Below are positions 19,601 to 27,117 of a stretch of DNA of 40,189 nt, piece after piece (position 1 is the first letter of the stretch; the number at the start of each line of letters is the position of its first letter). The notes under the pieces were generated by a model, which was not told where the DNA came from, ran no database searches, and saw only the letters and a list, made by a program, of their open reading frames with translations. Source of the DNA: a virus; the IMG/VR virus record IMGVR_UViG_3300042562_001705, positions 1 to 40,189 of that record; one strand, given 5' to 3'. The position numbers and the translations under genes were made by a program.

Positions 19601-19870
19601 ATGGAAAAATTCATGGCGTCATTGGCGCTTCGGGTCGCGCTTGTAAATATTAGTAATCTACCAAGACCAAACTTTTTGGTCGTGGACGAGGGCTTTTCGG
19701 CGCTGGATGCTTCTAATATGCCGTTAGTCCACTCCCTTTTTGACTACCTCAAGTCCAACTTTGAGTTTATTATTATAATCAGCCATTTAGATGCGATGCG
19801 AGATATGGTCGATAAACAGATCGAAATAAAGAAAGAAAACGGGTTCAGTAAGTTGGATAATACGGTCTAA
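16658..19870 (+). CDS. Mre11-Rad50 (SbcD-SbcC) fusion, combined gp47-gp46
   Basis: A 1070-aa single frame joining two normally separate subunits of the recombination nuclease. Residues 1-350 are the Mre11/SbcD phosphoesterase: D24 and H26 (HVSDIHIR), NTGDIFHSK, VAGNHD, IYHGPV and MLGDIHKAQ. From about 385 comes Rad50/SbcC: FEFSNMFSYGENNVLDF, a variant Walker A at A426-A-N-A-S-G-K432-S, a long coiled coil, a zinc hook C744-R-Y-C747, a signature LGSGMEKFMASLALR (about 977-991) and Walker B with LVVDEGFSALD. It would process DNA ends for recombination-dependent replication. In T4 and E. coli the parts are two genes in the same order. No internal stop or ribosome binding site suggests separation. 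Confidence 0.95.
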   Translation: MTIDTYEKLNIGISRVDKIVHVSDIHIRLTKRHEEYRRGFEKLYAEIAKTPENTLIINTGDIFHSKVDLSPELVQTGWQFLKALADLRPTLLVAGNHDCLMANAARLDAVSPIVECLAHKNLFYLKDSKLYGAANILINNMSVFGDPTEYIKFPAISKKIKNEFDTKIAIYHGPVLGSVTDVGYQITNRTIMVEKFDGHDIVMLGDIHKAQDLQQYNPAEGKPIIRYAGSFLQQDHGEALAGHGFSLWDVATREYLHVEIPNEYGYFTIDVENGQLVTDVSSLPSKAKLRVRHKETSTGEYKRIVAELKTKYAISDEIYMRLDPNDGIKKIQSVDVSSLVQIGSEDYQNKLITECLKAKYPDSMNDATIAEVLKINKELNAIVKVGGRARNVNWKPIRFEFSNMFSYGENNVLDFTKLQGNYGVFAANASGKSSLMDALCFTVFDKSARAFKGVFVMNDQKNSFFGKFEFEINDVKYFIERKGTRDKKNNVKVDVDFYWIRGDEKVPLNSDQRRSTNEVIRDYLGDYEDFILTTLALQGGKGSFIDMGQSNRKELLSQFIGLDLFDKLSEKASDAAKEINGAIKTFNKEHSQLRAESLKNDLLLLESKLLDLTDRKEAYTSKRQQLEDAAKAEEAKIVRLQNVPATIDGIVGERGALTAQNVKMAAAIEVYTKEIGEYKAAHAALLLKLNEFDAQTLKDCAEKHASLGRLKQKTDSELEKLKVVVREKKVKIEHLEKHEYDKNCRYCCNSIFIKDAVAAKESLVKDMAEGKDLVQSSKKFAEDMLALEPSVQLYQNLSNLKAQVSAAAAQVSKKELDKNNGESVIEKNTRRVATINEQIALYEQSKTAIESNKIIEVEIARLKVELYGVNSTLKTINSEYIDAYSKKVSSTDQKKLIEAQIEKMVEYEAQSAAYQYYLVAVGKDGVPYQIISDVVPSIEQEVNNILSQIVEFTMELETDGKNVNAYIKYEDRHWPLDLGSGMEKFMASLALRVALVNISNLPRPNFLVVDEGFSALDASNMPLVHSLFDYLKSNFEFIIIISHLDAMRDMVDKQIEIKKENGFSKLDNTV

Positions 19871-19873
19871 TAT

Positions 19874-19882
19874 ATATTTATA
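19874..19882 (+). promoter_or_regulatory. Recurrent ATATTTATA motif
   Basis: Exact ATATTTATA immediately upstream of the hairpin that covers the 19905 start codon. As a -10 box it would start an RNA at or just before the hairpin, placing the whole structure in the 5' leader. Confidence 0.4.
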
Positions 19883-19909
19883 GCCATAGGGGTTATAATA
19901 ACCTATGGC
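19883..19909 (+). promoter_or_regulatory. Hairpin sequestering ribosome binding site and start codon
   Basis: GCCATAGG (19883-19890) and CCTATGGC (19902-19909) are perfect 8-base inverted repeats. The right arm contains the ATG at 19905. The AGGGG Shine-Dalgarno candidate (19888-19892) begins in the left arm. An alternative fold pairs GCCATA with TATGGC and GGTTA with TAACC around a TAA loop, with a two-base bulge. Either way initiation of the following fibre gene would need unfolding, suggesting translational control. Confidence 0.6.
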
Positions 19910-22094
19910 TCAAATCACAGATTATACCGACACATATTTTTTAGTATCCGACTTCAACGGCACATTCTGCGCGGGCAAAAACTCGTTTGTAATTAACCCG
20001 ACAAACAACGTAATACCAGACACAGAGATTGTTGTTAGAGCATACGACTCAACTGGCAATGTAATGCCGGTAAGCCGAGCGGCACCACAATATGCTAAGT
20101 ACGCCGAACAAACCCACGCCGGATACGTGTATACTTGCTTTACGGCGGCAGGTACTGTGTCTGGCGTTGGTCGGCTAGAGATTGGGGGAATGGTGGTCAA
20201 CGTTGGTGACTATACTGGTAGCATCGCTTATTATCAAGGCGAAGCATATCCAGTGAATGCGTCTACACGATTGCCGCTAACACAGACTCCTGTCGCGACA
20301 CCATTTCCACAAGAGAGTGCGGTGTTGATAAAAAACATTCTGATAGACATTACACAACCGACAAAATCGGAAGTGAGGTTTTTTGATTTCCCCAGTGTAA
20401 GTGTACATTCTCAGATTTATCCGACCCCAATTTTTCCTTATACATCGTATAAGATGGCAACCGGGTCTATATCAGCAATTGCGGTCGCTCCAAAGCATAA
20501 TTCTGTCGGGGATTACGACTATCAGTTTGATACGCCATTATATCAATTATTTTTGAAGGCCGGGACAAACTTCGTTTCTTCGATGGAGGGGGAAAAGATC
20601 AGGATTAAATCTCCGAGGATAAAAAAGTTTACATACACTAGCCTATCCAATAACGAGGTAATTAAAGAAAATATTACACTTCAAACGGATTTCATCGCAA
20701 ATATAAAACGGGTGGTCAACAGCAATTCTATATTATTGGATATTCCGTTTTCTACGGTGTCCGAAATGGTCGGTATTTCGAATGAAGATTCTCCATACGC
20801 GAAGAATAATCTCGTTGAAATTAAAGGGTACACTGTTAATGACGATCCTCTAAAGCAGAGCGTTTTTCACAAAAAGAATTTTTATACTCTGAGCATTGAC
20901 GACGGAGACTTTGAGATATTTTACAAAGACATTGACACCGAGTTGTCGCTTATGCCGTCTGGGAGCAAGTTTTTGTTTGACGTGGAATGTAATTCTTTGC
21001 GGCTACTTTGTGGAAACTTAGATTCTTATAAAATATATGGTAAAAGCTTAAACAGCCCAGAAACATCCACTCTATTATGCGAGGGAAAAATAGAGCCAGA
21101 CGAACACCTCGTTTCTACTAAATTTAACAATGGTGTTTATAACTCCCCCGGCAATTTCTACAGCCAACCCTATCTATCCAAATATTGGCTTGTTAATGGT
21201 AGTTGCACAATGTCGCAGGATAATTCTACGTTAATCGACGGTGCGAGGATAAGTCACCCCGCAAACACTGACCAATCAAGCTATGTCATATTTAAAGATA
21301 ATACGTCCGTGGGCACGCGGAGCACTCAGTACGTCGACTATTCTTTGGGCTCGAATTCCTATTGGTACGGAGACACCAACGCGTTCGTAAATTATGGTAT
21401 ATTCCCGTCGGCGTCCTATGGGGGGCTGTCTAACATACCGATTCTTTCGGGATACGCCGGTTCGCAGGAAAATTTAATCTCCGGGTCAATTCATGATAGT
21501 AACCCAATAAAGCTGCGCCAACACACTCTATACAGACTTTCGATGCGGGTACGGGCAGCGGCTACCAACAGCAGCAACTCTGCAATGTATGTTTACTTTT
21601 TAAGTGGACCAAATAAGACGAAAATAGGTTATATAGATAATTCTTACAATTTTGGTGCCAACGAGGTGTATTCTAATACGTTTTTCGTCAATTCGACTAC
21701 GTTCGGTACAATTATCCTCGTTCCGGTATCGGGCGAATGGAGTATTTCCGCGTTATCGATCAAGCCATATCAAAACGTTGATTATTCAATCGACTCGTTT
21801 GCTGTCAAAATACCGCACAAAAACTTCGTAACAAACGAGTTATATGAGGTAGAAGTAGAACTTTATGACTCGGCTGGCGCGCTGGCTTACGGTAAAAACT
21901 CATACACGTTTAAATATAATAAGGTATTCTCTCCGTTGAAAAAGCAGGTATTTATAGATCCGGCTGGCTTGAACGAGCAGGCCGGTGGAGGAAGTATACC
22001 GGACATAAGTTCTGACACAAACTTTTTATATATAAAAATATTCGGAACGTGGTATCGTACTCCAATAGCAACGTCTCCACAGCCGGGGCCATAA
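19905..22094 (+). CDS. Tail fibre-type virion protein
   Basis: A 729-aa beta-rich protein. The first 110 residues form a domain with Val/Tyr/Gly-rich strands. The centre alternates short strands and loops. A region at about 430-620 (SYVIFKDNTSVGTRSTQYV and HTLYRLSMRVRAAATNS) resembles a carbohydrate-binding-module jelly roll. The C-terminus (NFLYIKIFGTWYRTPIATS) resembles the terminal strand found in many phage fibre proteins. No enzyme motif is seen. Its start codon lies inside a hairpin. It directly precedes the glycan-modification island, which makes it a candidate substrate or a co-regulated adsorption protein. Function is inferred from composition and context. Confidence 0.7.
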   Translation: MAQITDYTDTYFLVSDFNGTFCAGKNSFVINPTNNVIPDTEIVVRAYDSTGNVMPVSRAAPQYAKYAEQTHAGYVYTCFTAAGTVSGVGRLEIGGMVVNVGDYTGSIAYYQGEAYPVNASTRLPLTQTPVATPFPQESAVLIKNILIDITQPTKSEVRFFDFPSVSVHSQIYPTPIFPYTSYKMATGSISAIAVAPKHNSVGDYDYQFDTPLYQLFLKAGTNFVSSMEGEKIRIKSPRIKKFTYTSLSNNEVIKENITLQTDFIANIKRVVNSNSILLDIPFSTVSEMVGISNEDSPYAKNNLVEIKGYTVNDDPLKQSVFHKKNFYTLSIDDGDFEIFYKDIDTELSLMPSGSKFLFDVECNSLRLLCGNLDSYKIYGKSLNSPETSTLLCEGKIEPDEHLVSTKFNNGVYNSPGNFYSQPYLSKYWLVNGSCTMSQDNSTLIDGARISHPANTDQSSYVIFKDNTSVGTRSTQYVDYSLGSNSYWYGDTNAFVNYGIFPSASYGGLSNIPILSGYAGSQENLISGSIHDSNPIKLRQHTLYRLSMRVRAAATNSSNSAMYVYFLSGPNKTKIGYIDNSYNFGANEVYSNTFFVNSTTFGTIILVPVSGEWSISALSIKPYQNVDYSIDSFAVKIPHKNFVTNELYEVEVELYDSAGALAYGKNSYTFKYNKVFSPLKKQVFIDPAGLNEQAGGGSIPDISSDTNFLYIKIFGTWYRTPIATSPQPGP

Positions 22095-22113
22095 AAAATA
22101 AAGCAATTTTAGT

Positions 22114-22141
22114 TTGACAATTAAAATTTTGGTTATATAGT
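22114..22141 (+). promoter_or_regulatory. Sigma70-like promoter for the glycan-modification island
   Basis: TTGACA at 22114-22119 and TATAGT at 22136-22141, 16 bases apart, match the bacterial housekeeping consensus at 6/6 and 5/6 positions. The intergenic ATATTTAT motif is absent here. The predicted start point is only about two bases before the ATG at 22150, so the message would be nearly leaderless, or the true start lies elsewhere. Confidence 0.5.
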
Positions 22142-22149
22142 TTTAGGTT

Positions 22150-25100
22150 ATGCAAAAATTAAATGTATCTGCACATACATCGTACGTCGGGGAGACTGGA
22201 ATAAACCATCATTTTAGATCATTTTTAAGGGAACTTTCTAAGCACTGCAATCTGAAGGTTAGGAATTTTACAGTCGGAAGTACGTGGGGCGGGATGAACT
22301 CCACGCCGCATAACAACGAACCATATTTTAACGAGATCGATAAAAGTATTCTGTATCGACAGACTTTAACTGACGACGGAGTAAGAACCGATCACCCGAT
22401 ATACACTGACTATACTGGTAAGTTCGATGTAAATTTAGTATCAGATATTGCTAACCATTATTACTTTTTCGAGCAATACAATGGCCCAAAGATCGCGTAC
22501 TTTGCGTGGGAAAGTACGCGGATACCCGGAGCATTCTTCGAAAAATTAAAAGAATTCGACGAAGTTTGGGTACCGAGTACTTGGCAAAAAAAGAATTTGT
22601 GTGAGCAGGGATACGACGAGAACAAAATAAAAATCGTATCGGAGGGAGTTGAGAAAAATACATTTTATCCAGAAGAGGTCTCTTACGATAAATACTATTC
22701 GGACGGAAGATTCAAGTTTGTCATGTTTGGAAGATGGGAATTTAGAAAGTGCACCAAAGAAATTATTCGCACTTTCCTAGACACTTTCACGCAAGATGAA
22801 CCAGTCGATTTGATTCTTTCTGTTGATAACGGGTGGGCTGTGGACGAATGTAAAAGTACACAGGCAAGATTGATACGCCACGGGTTTCGAGATGACAGAT
22901 TAAAAACAATTAGTTTTTGCGATAGAGAAGACTACGTTAAGTTTCTTAAAAAGGGTCACGTATTTCTCTCGTGTTCTCGCGGAGAGGGGTGGAACTTGCC
23001 ATTGATCGAGGCAATGTCATGTGGCACGCCGTCTATTTATTCCAACTGTTCTGCGCAATTGGAATACGCCAGTGAAAAGGGATTGCCGGTCAACGTTCTA
23101 AGACAAATCCCCAGTGATACTGACGATGGGCTGTATCACGAGCCAGATTTTAAACATCTTTCAACGGTAATGCGAGATGCGTATGTCAATTATAGTCAGC
23201 ACAAGGAAAAGGCGGTAAAGGATTCCGAAAGCATTAGAGAAAAATTCTGCTGGGAAGTCGCGGCAAAAATCGCATCGGAACGGATAGATGCCGTTTACAA
23301 TAAACACGCGGACAGAAGATTAAAAGTCCTTTATATCACTCCACACTTATCTACCGGCGGATGCCCGCAATTTCTATTAAAAAAGATTAAAATATTGGGC
23401 AATCAGCACGAACTACACTGCGTTGAGTATGCCAACTACGGCGGATACACGATCCAGCGGAAACAAATTCAGGAAAAGTTAAAAGAACGATTCTACGAAG
23501 TGGGGCAAGATAAGCAAGAAATTGTAAATATAATAAAACGAATTTCCCCCGACGTGGTCCACTTTGAAGAAATGCCAGAATATTTCATGGACGACGCCGT
23601 TGCTAAAAACATATACGATTCGGCCAGAAAATACTCTATCATAGAAACATCGCACGATAGTAGTTTTAACCCAGCCGGGAAACGATTCTTCCCAGACAGA
23701 ATGCTTTTGGTCAGTCCGTACCAAAAAGAAAACTTGAAGTCCCTTAACATTCCATCGGAGGTGTACGAGTATCCGCTGTCAATTAATATAAGAAAACCGA
23801 GAGCCGCCGCATTGAAGACTCTTAATTTAGACCCGAAGAAAAAACACGTAGTTCACATCGGATTATTTACTCCTCGGAAAAACCAAGCCGAAATTGTCGA
23901 GTATGCAAAAATGCTGGTCGATTACCCGGTACAATTTCATTTTGTCGGAAATCAGGCACCTAACTTTGAGAGTTATTGGGGTCCGATCATGAAAAATTTT
24001 CCGGCCAATTGCACGTGGTGGAACGAAAGAAAAGACGTAGAGAACTTTTATCAGGCGGCGGATTTGTTTTTATTTGTTTCTAAGGAGAACATCGGTGACA
24101 AAGAAACGAGTCCGTTGGTGCTCCGAGAGGCGGCGTCTTTTAACGTACCGACCTTGATGTACAACCTACCAGTGTACGTGGGCATGTACGATGAATATGA
24201 CAATGTTAAATATTTAAACAAAGATATGAATAAAAATTATAATATGATTCTAGAGGCTATCCAACTCGCACCGTCGGGCACAGAAGCTAAAAATAAAATG
24301 GAAGTCGAATTCGGGGATGTCGTGGTAGATTTGGGAGCAGGTACTGGAAAATGGTCAAATGCCGCAGTAAAACGGGGCGCAAGTGAATTGTATAGCTTCG
24401 AGCCAATCGCGAGAGATGCACTGGCGTTAAAACGTAATGTACCAGAAGCAACGGTGTTCCAATTGGCAGTGAGTCACAAGAACGAAGTGATTGAATTAAA
24501 AGGCACCGATAACAGTGCCAACAAAGTTGTAGCAATAACATTGTCCGACGTGCTGAATTTAGTGAACAGAACGATCAACTTTATTCACATCGACATTGGA
24601 AATTTTGTTACCCACATATTCGACGATTTGTCATACAGTGACTGCTCCAAGATAAATAAGATGCTGATTAAGCTCGTTGACACTGGTTCATTGTCCGAGT
24701 TCTCGGACACATTAAAGTCTAAAGGATTTCATTTGGAGTACCAGCCGACACCCGACGGTTTTTATGTGACCGCACAATTTGTGCGGATCGCCGATGTAAA
24801 TATTAATTACAATAACACCGATAACAAAATTGAGTATTCTTCAAAGACAGATATTCCCGATGCCACCGTCACCGTGAGAGACATTGACTCGAAAATGGTG
24901 ATGTGGGCCGCGAACCATGCGCCTCTGGTGCAAAACATAGGGTATTGGATAATACCCGTCGCAAAACAATATCGCGATTTTGAAACCGACCCACTGTTCG
25001 GTGGATTAACAGTGGACATTTACCAAAAAGATCAGCTTATATTTTCAAAAGATTTTAGAATAAAGCACTTGTCTATAAAAAAACCAAAGACAAAAATACG

Positions 25101-25731
25101 CAACAACTTTTCTCCGTGCTATGACAATTATATGGAGTTTTTTGTTCACAGGATTTACGAAAAATATATGGCCGGGAAATCATTTGATGTTATCGTAGAT
25201 GTAGGGGCCAATGCTGGTATGTGGGTGGAATATGCCCGGAGCGTGGCAAAGTATAAAAAAATATACGCGATTGAGCCCAACGTTCAGGCATTAAAAATAC
25301 TCAACGATTCATTTACGGAAGAAGAGCTTACCGTCGTAGACAAGGCGCTATATCCTACCGACGGTGAATTGGAATTCTTCGTGGACCCAGCCAACTCGAC
25401 GATATCGTCCATAACCAGTCTCTCGCATCTCAGCGCCACATATAAGGTCAAATCTATTTCATTTAAATCGTTCGTAAAAGAGTTCGGGATTGATACAATC
25501 GATTTAATGAAAGTGGACATTGAAACGGGCGAATACGGTCTATTTGGCTCGTTTGCTCAAGACGATTTTGATAAGATTAACAACTTATTGGTCGAATATC
25601 ATTTATTTGATGGACGCACGTACGAAAAAGACGCAACCAATTTAGTCAATACATTTAAATCGGCGGGATTTTCCGTTGAAATATTCCCGCAACATTCCGG
25701 TGGCGGATTCATTTTTGGGACAAAAAAATAA
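22150..25731 (+). CDS. Four-domain GT4-GT4-methyltransferase-methyltransferase fusion
   Basis: A 1193-aa cytoplasmic enzyme without signal peptide. Residues 1-385 are a GT4-like glycosyltransferase (WVPSTWQKKNL; EGWNLPLIEAMSCGTPSIYS with the E-x7-E pattern). Residues 391-710 are a second GT4-like unit (ITPHLSTGGCPQFLLKKI; GLFTPRKNQAEIV; SPLVLREAASFNVPTLMYN). Residues 715-877 are a Rossmann methyltransferase (VVVDLGAGTGKWSNAAV) whose FkbM-type catalytic motif is degenerate (HIDIGNFV). After a beta-rich linker (878-985), residues 990-1193 are an FkbM-type O-methyltransferase (VIVDVGANAGMWVEYAR; MKVDIETGEYGLF). It would transfer two sugars and methylate the product. Sugar donors and acceptor are unknown. 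It opens the island behind a sigma70-like promoter. Confidence 0.88.
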   Translation: MQKLNVSAHTSYVGETGINHHFRSFLRELSKHCNLKVRNFTVGSTWGGMNSTPHNNEPYFNEIDKSILYRQTLTDDGVRTDHPIYTDYTGKFDVNLVSDIANHYYFFEQYNGPKIAYFAWESTRIPGAFFEKLKEFDEVWVPSTWQKKNLCEQGYDENKIKIVSEGVEKNTFYPEEVSYDKYYSDGRFKFVMFGRWEFRKCTKEIIRTFLDTFTQDEPVDLILSVDNGWAVDECKSTQARLIRHGFRDDRLKTISFCDREDYVKFLKKGHVFLSCSRGEGWNLPLIEAMSCGTPSIYSNCSAQLEYASEKGLPVNVLRQIPSDTDDGLYHEPDFKHLSTVMRDAYVNYSQHKEKAVKDSESIREKFCWEVAAKIASERIDAVYNKHADRRLKVLYITPHLSTGGCPQFLLKKIKILGNQHELHCVEYANYGGYTIQRKQIQEKLKERFYEVGQDKQEIVNIIKRISPDVVHFEEMPEYFMDDAVAKNIYDSARKYSIIETSHDSSFNPAGKRFFPDRMLLVSPYQKENLKSLNIPSEVYEYPLSINIRKPRAAALKTLNLDPKKKHVVHIGLFTPRKNQAEIVEYAKMLVDYPVQFHFVGNQAPNFESYWGPIMKNFPANCTWWNERKDVENFYQAADLFLFVSKENIGDKETSPLVLREAASFNVPTLMYNLPVYVGMYDEYDNVKYLNKDMNKNYNMILEAIQLAPSGTEAKNKMEVEFGDVVVDLGAGTGKWSNAAVKRGASELYSFEPIARDALALKRNVPEATVFQLAVSHKNEVIELKGTDNSANKVVAITLSDVLNLVNRTINFIHIDIGNFVTHIFDDLSYSDCSKINKMLIKLVDTGSLSEFSDTLKSKGFHLEYQPTPDGFYVTAQFVRIADVNINYNNTDNKIEYSSKTDIPDATVTVRDIDSKMVMWAANHAPLVQNIGYWIIPVAKQYRDFETDPLFGGLTVDIYQKDQLIFSKDFRIKHLSIKKPKTKIRNNFSPCYDNYMEFFVHRIYEKYMAGKSFDVIVDVGANAGMWVEYARSVAKYKKIYAIEPNVQALKILNDSFTEEELTVVDKALYPTDGELEFFVDPANSTISSITSLSHLSATYKVKSISFKSFVKEFGIDTIDLMKVDIETGEYGLFGSFAQDDFDKINNLLVEYHLFDGRTYEKDATNLVNTFKSAGFSVEIFPQHSGGGFIFGTKK

Positions 25732-25732
25732 T

Positions 25733-26362
25733 ATGGCAACCGGAGTATACAAAATAACAGAAGAGTTTGAGCAGCAATTGGCCAAATACACGGGCGCTCC
25801 GCACGTTATAACGGTGGATAACGCAAGCAATGCACTATTTTTAAGCTTGTATTATGAAAATATAAAGGGTAAAACCGTTACTATCCCAGCAAGAACATAT
25901 CCCAGCGTACCGTGTGAAATTATTCATGCTGGTGGGCACGTTGAATTTGAACCCGCAAATTCAAAGACCATTAAGGGAGCTTACCAGCTAAAGCCAACTC
26001 GGACGTGGGACAGCGCCCTGCGATTTACGCACAACATGTATATTCCCGGGGCGTTTATGTGCGTATCGTTCACCGGTCCATATAAGCATTTTAAATTAAG
26101 CAAAGGCGGAGCGATCCTGACGGACGATTACCATGCGCATCTGTGGTTTAAACGAGCGCGGTATAGTGGACGGCGGGAATGTTCGTATCACGACGATAAT
26201 TTTGACATGCTAGGTTGGAATTTTTACATGATGCCCGAATTGGCCGCTAGGGGATTATTGATGATGAACCAATTTTATAATTTTGACGGTACTCCAAAAT
26301 CCAACGAAGATTTGGAACTACCGTACCCAGACCTATCAAAATTTAACATTTACAAACAATGA
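25733..26362 (+). CDS. Compact DegT/DnrJ/EryC1-type sugar aminotransferase
   Basis: A 209-aa protein from the ATG two bases after the previous stop; an upstream in-frame ATG at 25676 would overlap the fusion gene by 56 bases and is not preferred. The fold-type I aminotransferase pattern is visible: NASNALFLSLY, TVTIPARTYPSVP, the cofactor-contacting D93 in TWDSALRF, and SFTGPYKHFKLSKGGAILTDD with K118 the likely PLP lysine. Typical family members have about 370-400 residues. Here the linker between the Ala-Gly strand and the Asp motif is shortened and the C-terminal domain is missing. It may be a reduced nucleotide-sugar aminotransferase or an inactive relic. The gene overlaps a 35-codon ORF by ATGA. 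Confidence 0.75.
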   Translation: MATGVYKITEEFEQQLAKYTGAPHVITVDNASNALFLSLYYENIKGKTVTIPARTYPSVPCEIIHAGGHVEFEPANSKTIKGAYQLKPTRTWDSALRFTHNMYIPGAFMCVSFTGPYKHFKLSKGGAILTDDYHAHLWFKRARYSGRRECSYHDDNFDMLGWNFYMMPELAARGLLMMNQFYNFDGTPKSNEDLELPYPDLSKFNIYKQ

Positions 26363-26466
26363 GCGGGATCAGTATAAAAAATTTAAAAGAGGCGGTCGGA
26401 AACATTACCGGCGTTTTTCATGTTGATGCCGTGTGGTGGGGAGACCAGTATTTTGTTCGAAATTAA
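26359..26466 (+). CDS. 35-aa micro-ORF between sugar-modifying genes
   Basis: A 35-codon frame starting in an ATGA overlap with the aminotransferase stop and ending one base before the ATG of the acyltransferase (26468). Product: a short helix-like start (SIKNLKEAVGNITG) and an aromatic end (VWWGDQYFVRN). The tight coupling on both sides favours translation. It could be a real small protein, a coupling leader that carries ribosomes to the next gene, or the stub of a deleted gene. No family recognised. Confidence 0.4.
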   Translation: MSGISIKNLKEAVGNITGVFHVDAVWWGDQYFVRN

Positions 26467-26467
26467 T

Positions 26468-27016
26468 ATGCGAGGATTTAATAATTATGAATCGGGAGAG
26501 TTAGTTGCAGCCGGAATGTCGGTTGGAGACGACGTAAATATAGCAAACGATGTTATAATACACAATCCACGAAACATCGTAATTGGTAGTAACGTTAGAA
26601 TAGACACGCAATGCATGCTGATCGCTGGCCATGACACCAAAATTACAATCGGAAACGATGTTCACATTTCTGCTGGATGTTATTTTTACGGGAGTTCTGG
26701 TAATATTACACTGGAAGATTGTACTTGCACGTCGGGTCGTTGTATTCTATACACCGCGAACGATGATTACACCGAGGGATACATTGCTAATTCTATGGCA
26801 GATGAAAAATATAAAAAAGTAACAACCGGGGATATTTTATTGCGGAAACATGCGCTCGTGGGATGTTACACCGTGATTTTACCCGGCGTGGTGTTGGATT
26901 ACGCGACCTCGGTTGGTGCCCACTCACTGGTCAACAAATCGACCAACCCGTTTGATATAATTGCTGGCGCACCCGCCAAATTCATAAAAAAGAGAAAAAA
27001 CGTATATTTAAGCTGA
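26468..27016 (+). CDS. Hexapeptide-repeat O-acyltransferase (left-handed beta-helix)
   Basis: A 182-aa protein from ATG 26468; an in-frame ATG at 26420 would add 16 residues overlapping the micro-ORF. Imperfect hexapeptide repeats run from about residue 18 to 165 (VIIHNPRNIVIGSNVRID; TKITIGNDVHISAGCYF). The family's closing motif follows (GCYTVILPGVVLDYATSVGA; IIAGAPAKFIKKRK). Length matches the WbbJ/maltose acetyltransferase type, which forms trimers and acetylates sugars from acetyl-CoA. In context it probably acetylates an amino or hydroxyl group on the glycan made by the island. Its stop overlaps another micro-ORF start. Confidence 0.88.
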   Translation: MRGFNNYESGELVAAGMSVGDDVNIANDVIIHNPRNIVIGSNVRIDTQCMLIAGHDTKITIGNDVHISAGCYFYGSSGNITLEDCTCTSGRCILYTANDDYTEGYIANSMADEKYKKVTTGDILLRKHALVGCYTVILPGVVLDYATSVGAHSLVNKSTNPFDIIAGAPAKFIKKRKNVYLS

Positions 27017-27117
27017 TGTATAAGGGAAAAAAAGTTATATTGACGACGACTGCGTGCAGAAGGCCCGAGTTATTACACGCGGCAATAATTGGCCTGCGGC
27101 GACCAACTACTGCATGA
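27016..27117 (+). pseudogene. 33-aa ORF resembling the start of a glycosyltransferase
   Basis: ATG at 27016 overlaps the acyltransferase stop, and the TGA at 27115 overlaps the next ATG (27114). The product, KGKKVILTTTACRRPELL followed by HAAIIGLRR, looks like the first beta-strand and helix of a GT-A glycosyltransferase (strand, Arg-Pro-Glu-Leu-Leu, helix). It stops just where the complete GT2 gene begins. It is most simply a remnant of an ancestral glycosyltransferase gene displaced or duplicated here, but it could still be translated as a coupling leader. Confidence 0.4.

Noticed and set aside
25676-25732. An upstream in-frame ATG for the aminotransferase
   Set aside because: It would overlap the fusion enzyme's coding region by 56 bases and adds residues not typical of the family; ATG 25733 directly follows the stop.
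26420-26467. An upstream in-frame ATG for the acyltransferase
   Set aside because: The extra residues (MLMPCGGETSILFEIN) do not fit the fold and overlap the micro-ORF; ATG 26468 follows one base after the micro-ORF stop.
27054-27113. An upstream in-frame ATG for the GT2 enzyme
   Set aside because: Family members start directly at the KLSIIISSY-type strand, and the upstream 20 codons overlap the 33-codon ORF in another frame.
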